Assembly: GCF_051020955.1 (NCBI RefSeq)
Contig: NC_135022.1
Span: 9,388,463 to 9,452,462, forward strand
DNA from: Megalopta genalis
Lineage: Eukaryota; Arthropoda; Insecta; Hymenoptera; Halictidae
Direction: 5' to 3'
Length of the DNA stretch: 64,000 nucleotides
The notes beneath the pieces are model-generated. The model saw only the letters and a list, made by a program, of their open reading frames with translations. It was not told the DNA's origin and did no database searches. This document shows, piece after piece, positions 24,701 to 40,000 of this stretch. A program made the translations under genes and the position numbers. Every line of letters starts with the position of its first letter. Positions within the stretch are counted from its first letter, which is position 1.

Positions 24701-27700
24701 TCTCATGCACTTGCTCCACATTAAAATCTGGTTGCTGTTCTCTTGGGCGAACGGCTCGGTGCTCATTTCGCTCAAGCTAATATGTATGCATCCACCGTCG
24801 TGCGCGAATCTTCGAACATGCTGGGCGATTTGTGCTCGGCACGCTGATGCGGGACACTTGTATTCGGACGTGAGACAGTAACGTTCCAGGAAACGTCCCA
24901 AGGCGATATCGTTTCTTCCGTACAAATCCATGTTGACCACCCATGGATTCACGCAGAAGGCCGGCGTGTCGCTGCCGGTATGCGAAAAACTGCAGAACGA
25001 CACCGACAAACGTTGATGACTCGCCGGGTCCAGACAGTCTGGCCACTTCGGAGCTTGTTCGCTCGCGTCGCACTGCATCGCAACCTGCTGTTTATCCGAC
25101 ACGACGTTATTCGTCGGATACAATCGACTACCGCGGGCTCGAAAGTCGGCCAACAATGCTTGCACCTCCCGGCTGTCGACGTCCGTGGTCAGTCTTGCTT
25201 GAACGAACGGATGCTGCGGCTTCAATTTCAATCTCATCAACGGATTTTCATAGCCGCACAGATCCGAAGCTGCGTTGCTCGCTTTGACCTCCTTCACTTT
25301 GTCCAGAAATTGTGCGGAGTAAAAAATCTCCCTTGGGAAGAAGCTTCGTAGCACGCAATTTCTTCCTGTCTCAGTCTCCAGATACGGTATAGAAAATTTC
25401 AAGTACGGCGAAACGCTTAATATCGTGCCTTCCAAGGCTTTCTTAAATTTATTTAGCAGCGGCAAGTCGGCCACGCTTAAATGTTGACCATTCGGACTAG
25501 TTTGACTGAAGACGTCCTCCTCGTCCTCGTTTAAATACTGATGCAAAGGATCGCTTCGGTCGCTGATAGACTCTCCGCGAATTCGTTTCTCCTCTGAAAC
25601 AACTTTATCTTTTATTTTTGGCTTCTCGGTTTCTTCGTCGGTCTCTTTGTTCGTTCTCTCAACAAGTCTACCGCTAAATAATCCCAATGTACTATTTGGA
25701 TCTTCCACGCAGTCGGTACCATAAGTATTATTATGACTATCATTATTATGCGATGTTTTACTCGGTGCACCATCTTCTGCGGCTTTCGAATCGATTATAG
25801 AAGACTTTGTTTTCGGCTTGAATACTTTCAGAGTGTCGTAGGAATCAATGTCGTCGGATAATATAGAGGATATTTGCTTGACGGAGCTTGAGTTCAATAT
25901 ATTTTCACTGTATAATTGATCTGTAAATTTATCTTTCATCGGTGTGCTTCTATTGGAAGAGCTCTCAATTTCTATGATGTGTCTCGCGCCTGTCGGTGCT
26001 GTAGGGTCGTGTTCAATCGTCGATATCCTTACAATTTCTGTGTCGTCTGTGTTCTCTATACTATCATTAGCTTCGATAGACTTGGATGATATCTTATTGC
26101 TTTCCTCGATGTCTAAAGAGTCCTTCTGCGAGGTTTCGTCTAAAAATGAATTGTCTTTAGGGGACGGTGGTCTCGCGAACTCGTCCATGAGAAATGACTT
26201 TTCTAGACGCCACGAATACGCTGCGAAGATCATCGTCGAAGTCACATTCTTCACTCTCTTCAATTCTGTGTGAGTACCACCGCGCAGCAGGATCGTAGCA
26301 CCAAGATGCGGATTCGCACATCCCTCGAAGTACATCAATGTTTTAACACCGTCTGGAAAATCATCAAATTCTTTATTCCATTGAGTCTGAAACGGTAAAT
26401 CAGGTTCCTCGATCACTCACTTTTCTCGCTAGTAAAATTTCGCAGGTAAAACTTTTTACACGTGCCAAGCATGTATCGTGCACTTATGTGCGCATCGATG
26501 GTATTCACAATAGTTGCGCCCGTACAACGCGCGACTCTCTCCAGAACGCTTAGCTTCACGTTTAAGACAAGCGTCACGCCGCATTCTCGAAGCCGGTCTT
26601 GCGCTAATCTTGATACAGACCGATGCACGAGTACAACGTCCGGGCCAAGAGCGGTAATTCTGGCAACTGTATGACCTAAATATTCGTTTTCCTAGAAACA
26701 ATATACTTTTAATGTTACGATATAAGGCAATCACGTTAATATTTATTGGAATAACTTTCTCCTCGTACTTGCAACATCACCGGCTCCAAACTCAATAACT
26801 TTCCCTCGACGCGTTGATACATAAGACCGCACTGAAGCAATAAAATTTTCGGATAAGCTATCATCGCGTTCATCCCTTTGTGCGCAACATTTTTATTACA
26901 CACTGCGCCCGACACGATTTCACAGTCGTCCCTGCTACCGCCTGGACACTTTTTTATCTGAACATATTGTCGAATGTCCAAGTCGTCGACGTTATGGTTC
27001 AGATCTGGTCTTACGATGTCGACAACCTGATGCGCAATCGGAAGTATTGTTTCCGACCAGGTTTGCGACAAACCCTCTTTATTCAGCAGCTGTTTGATCA
27101 ACGAATCCTCGTGTTGTTTGTACGCAGACCTACGATCAAATGTACGTAAGCTAACATTGTCGTTTCTCGATGATAAACATGCGACACTTACGTTAAACAT
27201 TCGTACGTATGCAGCTCTCCAAAGGAAGTTCTAAGATTCGATGGTTTGTGCCAACCGTTTCTCTCTTTGACCTCTTGCACTTGTAGCGTCTCGTTCAACA
27301 AATCGTCGGCTATTTTCAGATTGCATTCGTGCGACTTCACCGGGTCTTCTTTTTGATCGAGTACGCTGTCGCTACTATCTACAGACAACGTAGTTAAATC
27401 TTCCGAGGTTGGTCTTTTCAATGTAACGGTAGACGATTCTAAATTGACGTCAATATAAAAACTTGAACTAGAAGATGGTAAACGTCCACTGGTCTGTTGC
27501 ATTGAATTCGGGGGTTTCGTTTCGCTTTCAGAGTCTAAAATATATTATTGTCATTGACACTCGCCTTTTACACTAACAAACATAAAATATTACCTGTCGT
27601 AGAATCATGCTGTGGAATTGTTTTTACCCATGCAGGCTCTTGAGCGTCGCAGGTAGTTTGAGTTTCGGTTAATAGATCCATGCTTTGCATTTGCGACAGC

Positions 27701-29165
27701 GTCACTGGTTTGAACACTGTCGCAGTGTCGCTGAATACGTTATCAGCGATTACTGGCTCAATAAAACCTGCTTCGAGAAGTGCTTGTCCGATAGCAGTGG
27801 CTTGTACGCTATAAAACATTATATTTTAATATCGCATTTAAATATTTACTCCTATTATATTCTATTTGTTGTGCCTGTACCGAGTAGCTGCTTTATTCTG
27901 CGCTATCATCCAATTTACCAGCTCGCTCGCTAGGAAGCAATTGTAATAGCTCTTCAGCCTGATTCTGTGAGTTTGTAAAAGTATTGCTTGGCTTGATCTA
28001 AAGAGCTCTTCGTAGATCATCCTTAAAGAAGCCGAGTTTTGTAAAGCAAGAGAACGTTCTTGAGATGTTAAATAACTATTCGACGACCTGTAAAATATAT
28101 TTATTGTATATGTTAGTTTCGCTGGTTTAAAAAGGGAAACAAAACTGGAAAGGAAACAATACCTTTCAATGGCATATTTTTCTTCCATATATCCTACGCT
28201 TGGTTTCCTACAAATCAATGTTTCATCTTCCACAGATTCATTTGCATTTGTCTGCGTAAGAAGCGGTGGGTCATTTCCATATTTAACTTGTAGGTCCTCT
28301 TGCAAAGCTTTCAAATCTTCAGATAAATCGCTTCTCATATCAGAAGATTGTAGATAAGATAAAACTACTTTGCAGCAATATGTACAAACTCTTAAATCAC
28401 CTACGACAAGCAGTTCGATTGCATAAAATATCTATAAAGCGAAACAAATATTATTTGTACGTACCAGTGTATCCCATAATTTTGCCAGGAATCTGATCGC
28501 AACAGCATTTCGAACAAAATATCTGACCGCACACGCGACAGTGATGCCGTCTACGAAATGTTGTGAACCTTTCGCCGCATTCGTAACACTGCTTGCTCAC
28601 GCTATCAGGCATCCAATAACTTCTCAATTGGGAATCCTTGTATGAGCGCAAGTTCTATATTAATATCAATTACATTAACTTAATTTACAACTAAAATTAT
28701 GTATATTATCACCTTGAATCATCTGTAAGTGATTATATAACTCATGGAAATTAACTCACATTCCTTTCGACAGCCACTATGTTGCTAATGCGTTTCAAAA
28801 CGTTGGGTAAACTTCTACCCTCGCGAGTATCTAATGGAAAGTTCATCATACTAGAGCTATCATCCTCCGGCGTTTTTTCTGTGCTCTCCGATTGTTTCCA
28901 CGATTCAGAATCGGACGAGCTCTGTTCCTCTTTGGTAGACGAGACTGCGGCATCGTCAACATTTTGTGAACCTAGAAATTCATTTTCTACATAGCGCAGT
29001 CCCTTCGCTGTTTCTCTAGATGTGCTATTTCGTCGCAGAAAAAATCTTACTTCTTGCAAAGCTGAAGAATTTTGAAAATAGCGAAGCCACGACTGGTTGG
29101 CTCTCCTCGGGACTTAACGGAGCGAACTCCGTAAGTTTAGACGGCGAGTTCATATTCTTATTCAT
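21786..29165 (-). CDS. fab1: 1-phosphatidylinositol 3-phosphate 5-kinase (PIKfyve/Fab1)
   Basis: Makes PtdIns(3,5)P2 from PtdIns3P on endosomes and lysosomes. Exons, 5' to 3': 29165-29051, 28971-28760, 28654-28465, 28400-28163, 28087-27881, 27808-27594, 27534-27192, 27150-26769, 26691-26421, 26352-23658, 23291-22741, 22619-22284, 22216-22055, 21982-21786; all phases agree (2,037 aa; human about 2,098). FYVE finger at about residues 126-185 with the PtdIns3P-binding RRRHHCRVCG; DEP at about 272-345 (ELVNWMIAQ); CCT-like domain at about 560-800; long acidic disordered middle; PIPK kinase at about 1,780-2,030 with RFIIKQM, FDLKGSVRNR, MDYSLLVG and IIDYIRTFTWDKK. Kinase motifs are intact. A second in-frame ATG four codons later could also be the start. 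Very confident of identity; the first intron (79 nt) is the least certain border. Confidence 0.96.
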
Positions 29166-30559
29166 TTTGACTAGTGCTATCTCCTCCTATATTCTCCGAA
29201 CATCTTTTTAACACCTACATCAAAGATTCAGAACAAATAAATATTTTGGACAGAAACGTCAAACGTGTGTATGTATATCTGTTTTCATGTAATTATAAAT
29301 ACCGGTTTCTTACCTTGACGGAGCATTTACACTATTTTTCTTCTATAGTTACATAATCATCGTGCACTTATCATTTTCTATGGTACAATAGAAATTCGTA
29401 ACAATATCTTCAATATTTCTCTCTTGACACGACCGCAGGTACGGAGGTGCATCGGGATTCGTGAAACTTATGTTTGCAGATCAAGGTGTACACCAGAGTT
29501 GTCGGTACAGATGTCGCACGATTCCATCCGTGACGTCACAGATAAGCATAAGAATCGAACCAGAGTAGGGATAGAGGAAAGCGTAGTCAACAAAACGTGG
29601 CGTGACCAATAGCAAACGTGAGAGCACTCCTGCAATTCCTGGCAACCGTGCAACAGAGTAGATTCTCCCGAACAATTTCGTACCATTGATTCAGTTCTTT
29701 TATGCTCTAATTTTGCCGATATTAATGTTTCTAGATGACCCGGCAGTAGGCAGATGTGACGCCCCTTTCGGAGAAAAAACGAAACTTCGTTCGATGTCCG
29801 TGCAGCGCCAATTACACGCTGTCGGTAACTTGGCTAACAGTTTGAGCGTTTTACCACTACCACAATTTTCTCCAAAAGAGGCGCCACATGTGCACACTAC
29901 ATGATCGACTGAAAACATTAATTATGACAAAATTAGAGCCTTTAAAATGAAACCGAGGGTACGAAATTGTTCGAGAGAATCTACCGCATCGATAAAAAAT
30001 ACATAATATTATTTATTATCACTTTAGTATTTTATATAGAATTTTATAACAGTGGTCAAGTTATTACATCGCATTTGTCGAAATTGTACGTTATCACTAT
30101 TGTGGTATATCTAGTCAGTCTTTAATATTTAATATTTTGATAGTATTTGTAATTATCACAATTTCAGCGTTTCTTAATCACTTTTAATGTTCACATTATC
30201 CTCACTGTATTCGATTATAGTTTAAAAACTTTTCCATAATCACAGTTTCCTTCATTTCGATTCCTATCAAACGGTGCAACGGTATTCTGTGCGTGAACAG
30301 AGTAAACACGAGATTTTGAAATCATGCAAAAGCACGACATTATTGATCAATCCCTGAAATCGATATCACGATGTACTTGGCAATGGTTTTGCAACGTGGT
30401 ATCGCTGTCTGTCTATCTATTTAAATAGAAATCCCATGCATGTCGCGTCGTAATGTTTGTACAAGCAGCGATTTGCGGACGCGTTATCAGTCAATTTCTG
30501 ACGCGACGTAAAAGATCGCAGTTTCGTAGAAATGTACGTACACGATGGACGCAACAAAT
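29166..30559. other. fab1 upstream region
   Basis: It should contain the fab1 5' UTR and promoter. Small open frames here resemble no known protein. No clear TATA box or other motif was identified. Confidence 0.45.
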
Positions 30560-30666
30560 GAGCCGTTTATTTTGAAAGTGGCTTAAGTCGATATATTTAA
30601 ACATTAAAAAATCACCACTTTTCACTACGGTAAAGTGACTTATGCCACTTTCAAAATAAACGGCTC
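30560..30666. mobile_element. 107-bp hairpin MITE with AAAT duplication
   Basis: GAGCCGTTTATTTTGAAAGT is mirrored at the right end by ACTTTCAAAATAAACGGCTC. The hairpin arms are about 30 bp with few mismatches. Identical AAAT flanks (30,556-30,559 and 30,667-30,670) look like a 4-bp target duplication. It is unrelated to families A and B. Confidence 0.75.
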
Positions 30667-31159
30667 AAATATCGAATCAAGTTTCCCACACACAGTTCCG
30701 TATATCTAACAATATCTTCAGAAAATATAATTCCGTATTAAAAATCGAACCGTTTTCATTCATCGTAATTATGCTAAGTTCTCTAAAAGATAATATTAGA
30801 TAAATCAACCATTTTCAAATGATTCGGTTCGTTACAAGGCATGTATCGTCGAATCGTTAAAACTTAAATTTTTGTAAAATTAGAAAGGAAAAACATTTCC
30901 TAGAATAAAATATTTACTGCACGCATTTTCGTATTCGCATTTAAATGACACAGTTCTGCAAATGGAAGTTTATTTCGTGAATCTGAATATTTTCCAAAAA
31001 GCTGGCTGTCAAATAATCTCTAACGTTAACACCGTATATATCATCCAAAAGACTCAAAGCGTTGTTTAATAAAACAGCGACTAAACAATCAATTAATAAT
31101 TAATAATAATAATATTATTATTATATAATATATTTATTATTATAATTATATATAATATT

Positions 31160-31204
<45 letters not shown>

Positions 31205-32133
31205 ATTAAGAACGTATCATTCAAGAGACGAAACAGCGATCAACAAGCGTCGCCTTTACTTGACGATTCCGCCTCGAAGAACCAAAAAGCAGCCGGAATA
31301 AAATCGCCTCTAAAAAAACTCCACAAACATCTGCGAAGAGCTTCCAAAAAAATAAGAGCGAAAATTCAGGTATTCTGCGAAATTCTCTGTGATTCTATGT
31401 ATTTCTTCAAAACATGAAATTACGAATAAAACGCAGCCGCGATGAGATCGAACTGTGAAACGAGAACGGCCGTAAAATTAACAGGCAATCTCGTGTGTAA
31501 CAAGATTAACAAAGATTTCTTATTTGTCACGGTCGAACGTTGCGATCGGTTCCGTCTTCGGCACGCGTTACTTCGCCGACAACTTCGTCAATAACCTCGT
31601 TAATAACCTCGTGTTGGTTTCCTTAGGATCGAGCGGAGATTTCCGAGGTGCGTCCATTTATCTAGAAACAGGTCGAAAATGTTCGGAACGAGAGTATTAT
31701 CGATTCTGTTCGTGGCCGCAGGACGCGGCGGAGTACTTAAGTCGTTCGCGTTCGCGACATCAGAAATAGAGAACGATTCAACTGCGATTCAACCTGGTTA
31801 ACGGGTCACGAGTGTATGTTCCTTGTAGCGTAACACACCGCGGCGTCGGTCCGTTGGAGCGGCGGTTCCCTAACCCCTTCGCAGCTGCGCAGGTGTACCG
31901 GCGGCACCTTCTCATTAACATCTTGCCGAAAAGGCCCAGTCACGCCAGCAGAAGGATCTGGCACGGTCGAGTCATCCTATCGATCTCCGGCGTCCTTCAA
32001 CGAAGCCGGCCCTCCTGCACGGGCCTCCTCGCGTTAAGCTTCCGCTCGGGAGAAGAAAAGCAAAGCCCAGTCTCAGTGATCGACCTCTGGTGCCGGCGCG
32101 ACTCGGGAGCTGATCGTCGTGCAAGAAGATGCG
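30667..32133. other. intergenic, upstream of the SAXO-like gene
   Basis: It holds AT/TTA simple repeats at about 31,085-31,205 and becomes CpG-rich from about 31,800. The CpG-rich part may be the promoter and 5' UTR of the gene starting at 32,134 (inference). Confidence 0.45.
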
Positions 32134-32168
32134 ATGGGCGAGGGGAAGAGGGACCGTTCCGGCAAAAG
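32134..32168 (+). CDS. putative first coding exon of the SAXO-like gene
   Basis: ATG GGC GAG GGG … GGC AAA AG|gtatgc encodes eleven codons plus two bases. The phase is exactly that needed by the acceptor at 40,924, and the basic, Ser/Gly-rich composition matches the following exon (RQRSTSKHGNRSSSDSEL). It would create an 8.8-kb first intron. The real start could instead lie in the GC-rich block near 39,400-39,720 or elsewhere. Confidence 0.4.
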
Positions 32169-35100
32169 GTATGCGCGCGACAGGCGAGAGGTACAACGAA
32201 CCGCCGAGATTACGGGAGATTACTGGAGAAAGGCGCATCGAGTATATAAGTTCGGAGACTCGCGTGGCATCTCCGACGCCGCCTAGATGCGACGAGTCGT
32301 CCGAAACTCCGTAACTGCTCCGACGAAATCCGACGACTTTATCGTTGGTCGAATTAACGCCGCCCGGGAGACATCCGATCGGTGAAACCCGATACCGCAA
32401 CCAGGTCAGATAGGGCCGACAGTTTCGCTGAGACTTTCGCGAGACCCGCTTTAAGAACAACGATTTTAGAATCAACGGCCGTGTATTGTTGAAATGAAAT
32501 TATTGCGAGGATACCGAACAGTGAATTCGAATAATAATAATACTTGGCGACTGCTGTTAGAATAGATCATTTTCAGAGGAAAATGATAAAAACGAGAGAG
32601 ATATTAAACGCGTTTAATATAATTATAATTAAATTAATTAATAGTAATTATTAAAATTATAATATTAATATAATTATAATTATATTAAACGCGTTATTAA
32701 ATGCGTAATATTAAGTAATAATATTACCAATATTAAACGCGGGGCGATTTTTCAAATCGAAACGATCTTGATTTTCTGCGATTTTATTTGTCTCGCGAAA
32801 TTAATTAAGGTAACCGAAATTCGCGGATACCGATCTTTCGAATAAAATTAACGTCGAAGTCGATTTTACTCGGCACTCTTTGCCTTCGTTTCGCCAATTT
32901 TTCAGGCAAATATTTTCACTCCGAATTTACGCGTTTTCTATCTGTCTAGCGAAATTAGTGATCGCAATTAATCCAACGAAATTTTTAACAGTCTGTTGTG
33001 TGTACCGACTGCGAAAACGTCGTCGCCCGTTTACTATGTATTCGCTCGCATCGCACCGGCGGGAAACGGATCGCGGGGTATCGAACTCACCAAGTTTAAC
33101 GAACTTCTCGGCACAGACTCATCGAAATTTGCATATTAGGTTCGTGCGAAAGAAACAGCGAGTTCTGCCAGTTAACTTCGCCACCGGCCACGGTAGTTAT
33201 TTATCGTTGTACGCGTTGTCGTTCGTTGAATCGTCGTGAGAATTTACTAACGAAAATAGAAATAAAACGTCAAATTCAATTTTTCATTCGCAAATTCTTC
33301 TTTTTTTTCTTCTATGAAAATATTTTGTAAACTTATAGATTTCTCAATTGCTTCTCGCATTTGTTAATTATTTGAATACTTTTTCTACTATTTGAATACT
33401 TTATCGAGGTTATGTCATACTTATCTCGATCTATTCTTCGATCGCCTTCATTTGGTAACTTATTGTATTGGTCGCTTATTGTATTTACCATGTAATATAT
33501 TATTCTTAGGTTATGTTCTAGTACACTAAGTGGAACTTTATCTTGTTAAATAAATATATGGTTTCCTCGATTCCCGTGTTACGATATAAAAATCGATCGG
33601 TACACGTGCGCGTAAGAGACTCGAATATGGAAATACAGGGTGTCCCAAAAATGTCTCGCAATCCGAAAGTGGCGGGTTCCTCGGGTCATTCGAAGCAACT
33701 TTTTCCTTTACAAAAATGTTCTCCAAGGCGCCGTTAACGAGTTATTAACGAAAAACCAGTGACCAATAAGAATCGAGTACGGCTGACGCGAGGCGGCCCA
33801 GCCAACCAGCGCGCGAAGCCTGGTTCCGCTCATTGGCTCGGTCACCTCGCGCCAGCCGAGTTCGCCTCTCATTGGTCACTGTTTTTCGTTGATAACTCGT
33901 TAACGGTGCCTCGGAGAAAATTTTTGTAAAGGAAAAAGTTGCTTCAAACGACCCGAGGAACCCGCCACTTTAGGATTGCGAGACATTTTTTATCGTTGTG
34001 ATTAACGATACAAATTATTATTCGCGAAAAATCACGATCCTTAATTTAATTTTAATTCCCGTCCGCCGTTAGCCGGTGCTGACCTTAGAAACGAATTCCG
34101 ATATCAGTCGGGTTTCCGGATATGGAAATTGGATGGTATGCCTGCCGATGGCAATGTAAATTTACGGTAGTCAGGGACACGTGCTTTTACGGAGATCGAA
34201 ACGACAATCACGGAAGGAAGATAAATTCGCGACGTTTTCTAAAATTAAAGCTGCAGAAACGGGTTTCACCCGTAATTGGTACCAATATCGCGGAAAGCTT
34301 CGCGATCTTTCTATTATTATCGTATTCGCGATCGATCCGGGGCTCCGAAGCCACTACCGTTTATTGGATTACAAGCCGAACTGTCTCGGCTCTTTTCATT
34401 AAGTAATTGTAAAGAATTAGGGGCAACAAGCATCCACCGCGAACGAATATTGACAGTATCTGCCGATAAATTTTGAATCGAGGTTTAATTTCCTGTACGA
34501 TTTTTAAGAGCACCTTCTCGGGCCTCGGTGATTTATCATCGAAACGAAAGGTTAAGTGCTCGCGCGTAGCGTCTTCGATATGTTTAAAAGCGCTGCCATA
34601 CTACTCTCCAACCATAACGAGCCTCGACCTTTTTTTGTGTCTAGGTTAAAGCAGCGCTTCCAACGAAATTTCAAGGTTATATTTAATTATACTGGACCTG
34701 CGTATCTTCGATTTAATTAATTGAAACATAAAATACCGCTGTACAGGGCGGTGCGAATAATTATAGACTCGATGTACACTTTTACGATTTTACCGATGTT
34801 TAAAAAAAAAGTTAACGAAACATCGTATTTGCACATTTCCATAACAATAGCAAATTATTTGATAATAGAAAAGTATTTGCTTAAATGTCAGTAAAAGTGT
34901 AAAAGTTACATTTTGCGTCGAAAATTTTGTCCTAGTTTGTTTTATCGGTGACTCGATCGACGGTGCTGAAAATTTCATCGAAATTAGGTAACCCTGTCAC
35001 GGGTTATGAACGGTTGAAAGTGAAACCGTATGCGAGAATCACGACTCGAGTCTAATTATTCTCGCAACTTTCAATGCTCTTCGCTTGTTCCCGCATCGAT

Positions 35101-37052
35101 CGATATCGATGAAATTTTCAGCAGCCGTACGTCTGACATAGACCTCCGGAACGTATTTTTTTTAAATTTTTATTAACCCTAGTCTGCCACGGGCATCTAT
35201 AGGCTCCTTCGAAAACTTGTTTGCGATGTGTTGTCGGCGTCGACAGACGCCCGAGCATGTTTCGACGAACTTCCGGCAGCGGATCTTCTCGGGAACGTAT
35301 GTAACACAATTTGTTTATTATACAAAATTATTAAGTGTAAATCCGTGGAATGCACACCAAAACGAAACGTTTGGTCGTTCGCGAGTGGACATCGAAGGGC
35401 GCAGATAAAAAGCGTGAAAATATCCGGGCCACCGTTCTCTTCGAAATTCCGTGAAATACAATTTTCTGAAAAAACTTCGCGTACGGCCGTCGGTCGTACC
35501 TGGTAAACCGATTCTTCCGATGTTCGAATGAGCTCGTTCTCGCTGCGAAAGGTGCACGAGGACATAACCTGTGTATCCGGCGAGAAGGTGGCTGCGAACG
35601 AGAGAATTATAAATGGAGCGGCGAAAGAGCAAAACATCTTAGAATGACCAAAAGGAGTTTATGTCAGGGAGGAGTTTTTCAACACGTGGCGAGGACGCTG
35701 CTTCTTCGAGGTGGGTGATCGCGCGCGACTCACGACCGGTTTATAAAGTACGTACGATCGAATGCGAGTCGCGGACAACAGTCGAAAGTCCTCGAAACTC
35801 GGCGAATAATCGTTTCCCGTCGAAAGCTTCGTTTTCAAGCATTTTTCCGACGATATTGGAATGCATCGATCGTAGACTATAATATATAAAATATTAATTA
35901 TTAATATATAATATTAAATATATATATTAAATTAATATATATTATTAATATATAAAATATTACGTATAACATCGAAACAACAATCGACCGTTAACCTCTT
36001 GCCGCAATTCGATGAGTCTAATTCGCGACGGTGATTTCTAAAAAGTGAAAATTCTGTTTTCCTGCCGCCATTGTTTTCTCGCCCGTGCAAACGTAAGCAC
36101 GCGACGAAGATAAATTTTCTTTTTCGTCGGAGGCACCGTTAACGAGTTATCAACGGAAAACAGTGACCAATAAGAATCGAGTACGGCTGACGCGAGACGG
36201 CCCAGCCGACCAGCGCGCGAAGCTCGGTTCCGCTCATTGGCTCGGTCGCCTCGCGCCAGCCGAGCTCGCCTCTCATTGGTCACTGTTTCTCGTTGATAAC
36301 TCGTTAACGTTGCCTCGGAGATCATTTTTGTAAAGGAAAAAGTTGCTTCGAATGACCGGAGGAACCCGCCACTGTTGGATTGCGAGACATTTTTGGGATA
36401 CCCTGTACAATGAAAGCGGTGACCATTTTAAGTTTAAAAAATGAACAAAAACGAACGAACGAATGAATTTTTAAGTCGAAGTGGACTCGAATGTGAACGT
36501 TGTTTTGCGATCATTGCATTCGAATTTTTGACGCGTTTTGGATTTTCGATCACTGCACTCCGTTGACATAATCACGCGTGCGTATTATACATAATAATAT
36601 CAATTATCGTGCGTTATTGTGTAGCGGTATTATACGATATTATTCGTAATAAATGTATGCATACGAGAACGCGGGACGAAGATTTGCTTGGCAGCGGGGG
36701 CGCGACGGGAATTTGTCGCGAACATGATGAACGGAAATTAGGGTCACCGGGGCGCGACGCGACGCGACGGTTGAATCTCCCTTGGCGCGATGGTCGTGCC
36801 CCGGCCGTGATAATTCGGCGCACGAACGATCTCGAATAAGAACCACCAGGCCACGAGGTCTCGTGACTTTAGTCGCCATTCGCGGCTCGGTTCAGGCGAG
36901 ATTGAAAAGGGAAACGCGGCTTGGTTGCGATTGCCGGCCGCGATTGCCGCCGGGCACGATCTCCCTCGCGACGCAACATACATATGTAAATGCAAATATA
37001 CGTAAAACGAGAGAGAGAGCGAGAGAGACAGAGAGAGCGAGCGAACGAGAGA

Positions 37053-37087
<35 letters not shown>

Positions 37088-40000
37088 TCCCCCTGTTCGA
37101 TGATTGATCGCGACAAATAGTCGATAATAGACTCTTCAACGGTAATTTTCCGTTTCGCCGGTCAATCGAGCGCCGATTATTGCGAAACTGTTCGCGAAAT
37201 CAGAACGAAATACTTTCCCCGCGTTGTCGCTGCGAGCGATGTTACATTACACACGCAATGATAAGTCAATTTCTCATGAACGCATAAAATCCGCGGTCGG
37301 ATTTTATTGTATACATTTGTAATAATAATTGTATACATTTTTCTCAATTTATAACTCGACGTTATTGCTGAATTTTGACACGACTTAATTTTAACAGACA
37401 TTTCTCAACAAAATAAGAATATAAATCAATGTGTAACTTAAAATGGAAATTTCAATTTCATCCGGTTCCCTCGAGAAACTGACTTTACACCGCTATCATT
37501 CTTCAGTTCTTGTTACGATACGTGTTGCAACAAATTTCTTGTTATTATTGTCGCTTTAAAAATTATCAACATATATATATATATATGTGTGTGTTGTTGT
37601 ATCAAATTGTGTTCGTTGATCATCGATCGAGATTCGATCGGAATTTTATACGTGTACTAAAAATATGCTGCTGCTATCTTTAGTTTCTCTGTGGTCGTTT
37701 TTTCATGGTGAAAAAAAAAATATTGGCAGCGGTGGGATTCGAACCCACGCCTCCGAAGAGACTGGTGCCTTAAACCAGCGCCTTAGACCGCTCGGCCACG
37801 CTACCATGTGACATCGAATCCGATCCTATGTGATCACATGCGGTTTGCATATCGAACATTTTCGCATAGGCTGAATAACAGGTTAAGCGACGCAGATAGA
37901 AACGCGAAGCCCGTCGATAAGAAAATTCAGACAAAATTGTACAGAATGCTGAACGAAAAAACGACACGCATAATTAGCCTCGCAGGGGTGGCGTCGTCCC
38001 TTACAATTAATTGGACGCAACTTTATTACCATTCGAGCCGAAGTAATACTTCTAACGCGAACATCGTGCAGTCTATTATTGTCTCTATTATGCTATGCTA
38101 CGAAGAAATGTCATAATTAAAATAAATTATCTATAATTATATTATAATAATAAAATAATATTAATATAAAATAATAATAATATATATAATAATATTAATA
38201 TAAAATAATAATAATATATATAATAATATTAATATAAAATAATAATAATATATATAATAATATTAATATAAATAATATTATATAATAATTAATTATTATA
38301 TTAAAACTATATTATAATATAGTCGCATAGATTAAGTCGCACCTCTGTTTCAATTTACTTCAATATAGCTTTTAGTTCGCGTAATAATAAGTGTAAAAGC
38401 ACTTGTGGTATATTTGTTCTTTTACAATAAATCGACTGTTTTGAAATTTGATCTAAAGGTTCTGAAAAAAAAGGTGAAGCATCCGTCGGAGGTGCATTCG
38501 AGGATTTCCTTCGTACTGCAGAGTATTGGTTCGAAGCTTGGGTCTAATCCAAATGCACGTCAATAATGGGTAGAATGCATCGAATCGGGGCCAATTTGTA
38601 GGAACTCTGTAATTGTGTGCCAATCAGAAGGAAACGTTGGTCAATTACACTCGGTTACCCTGTTTTGTGGGTCACGTTTAGATGCCGATACTAAAACGGT
38701 CAGTCTTATTCTCCGCTTTTCAATCGAATCTATCATTGTTGAACATTAACTGGAATATAACCTTGAAATAACCTTTTTCGGCAACATCTTCTTTTGAAAT
38801 ATTACGATGTTGTTTCTAATTTAAGAAAATGATATTTCTAAACTTCGAAAACTCGACAATTTGTTATTTTTCAGTTTAGACTCTCGCCCTTCGTACTTAA
38901 ACATCTTTCAGAACTTTCGTCCGAAAGTGGCGGGTTCCTCGGGTCATTCGAAACAACTTCTTCCTTTACAAAAATTTTCTCCGAGGTACCGTTAACGAGT
39001 TATCAACGAAAAACAGTGATCAATGAGAGGCGAGCTCGGCTGGCGCGTGGCTCGCTAGTTCGCGCGCTGGTTGGCTGGACCGCCTCGCGTCAGCCGTACT
39101 CGATTCCTTATTGGTCACTGTTTTTCGTTGATAACTCGTTAACGGTGCCTCGAAGACAAGTTTTGTAAAGGAAGAAGTTACTTCGAATGATCCGAGGAAC
39201 CCGCCATTTCCGGATTGCGAGACATCTTTGGGACACCCTGTATATCAATCGGACGACTCCAATCAACGACGTCTCCAGAGCCAAAGCCCGAGCGTTTCCG
39301 TGCCCGCGAGTCATTAGCTCCGCAACGAAATATCTTTTTCAAGCTCCTCTTCCGTAGATCGATGCGTCGCGTCTACGAGTCTCCGTGCAGAGGCATGTAG
39401 CCCCGTACCACCCTCTTCCTGTTCCTGGCTCGACCCCTTGCTCGCCTCTTCGCCCCCCTCGACCCCCGTTCGCTGCCGCCGCCGTCACCGGCACACCGAC
39501 GCCCGAACCCGCCTTGGATCCTCCTAACAGCCTCAGTTTCCGCGAGCAAGGATTTCAGTCCGTTCCGGGCATCCACCCGGCTCGGTGTTCCATCTCGTCG
39601 GGCTCCTCCCTCCTCCACCCATCGACAACCTCGGCCGGGCTTGCCGTGGCACGTGGCACCGGCTCCTTCGCTCCGTCCACGGATCCGGCGTTTCCAAGGA
39701 ACCGTGAACGCTGATCAACGCTGCACATGGTACATACATATTCCGGCGCGATCGGCGTGCCAAATCATCGCAGTGAATCGAATCCTCGGGTAGCATTTCG
39801 ATCGATTTAACCTCGAAAACAGACCCCGTCGGCCTCGATGGTATTTTTGTTGACCGTCGTCGTTTTCGTGGATCGCGCTAGAACCGGAAGCGAGCATCTC
39901 TCAGCCACGGGATATATTAACCCTTTGCGCTCGAAGCGAATTTAACTGAAAATTTAATATAATTTTTTTGGCTCGCTGTATTTCCATTTTATATAACCTA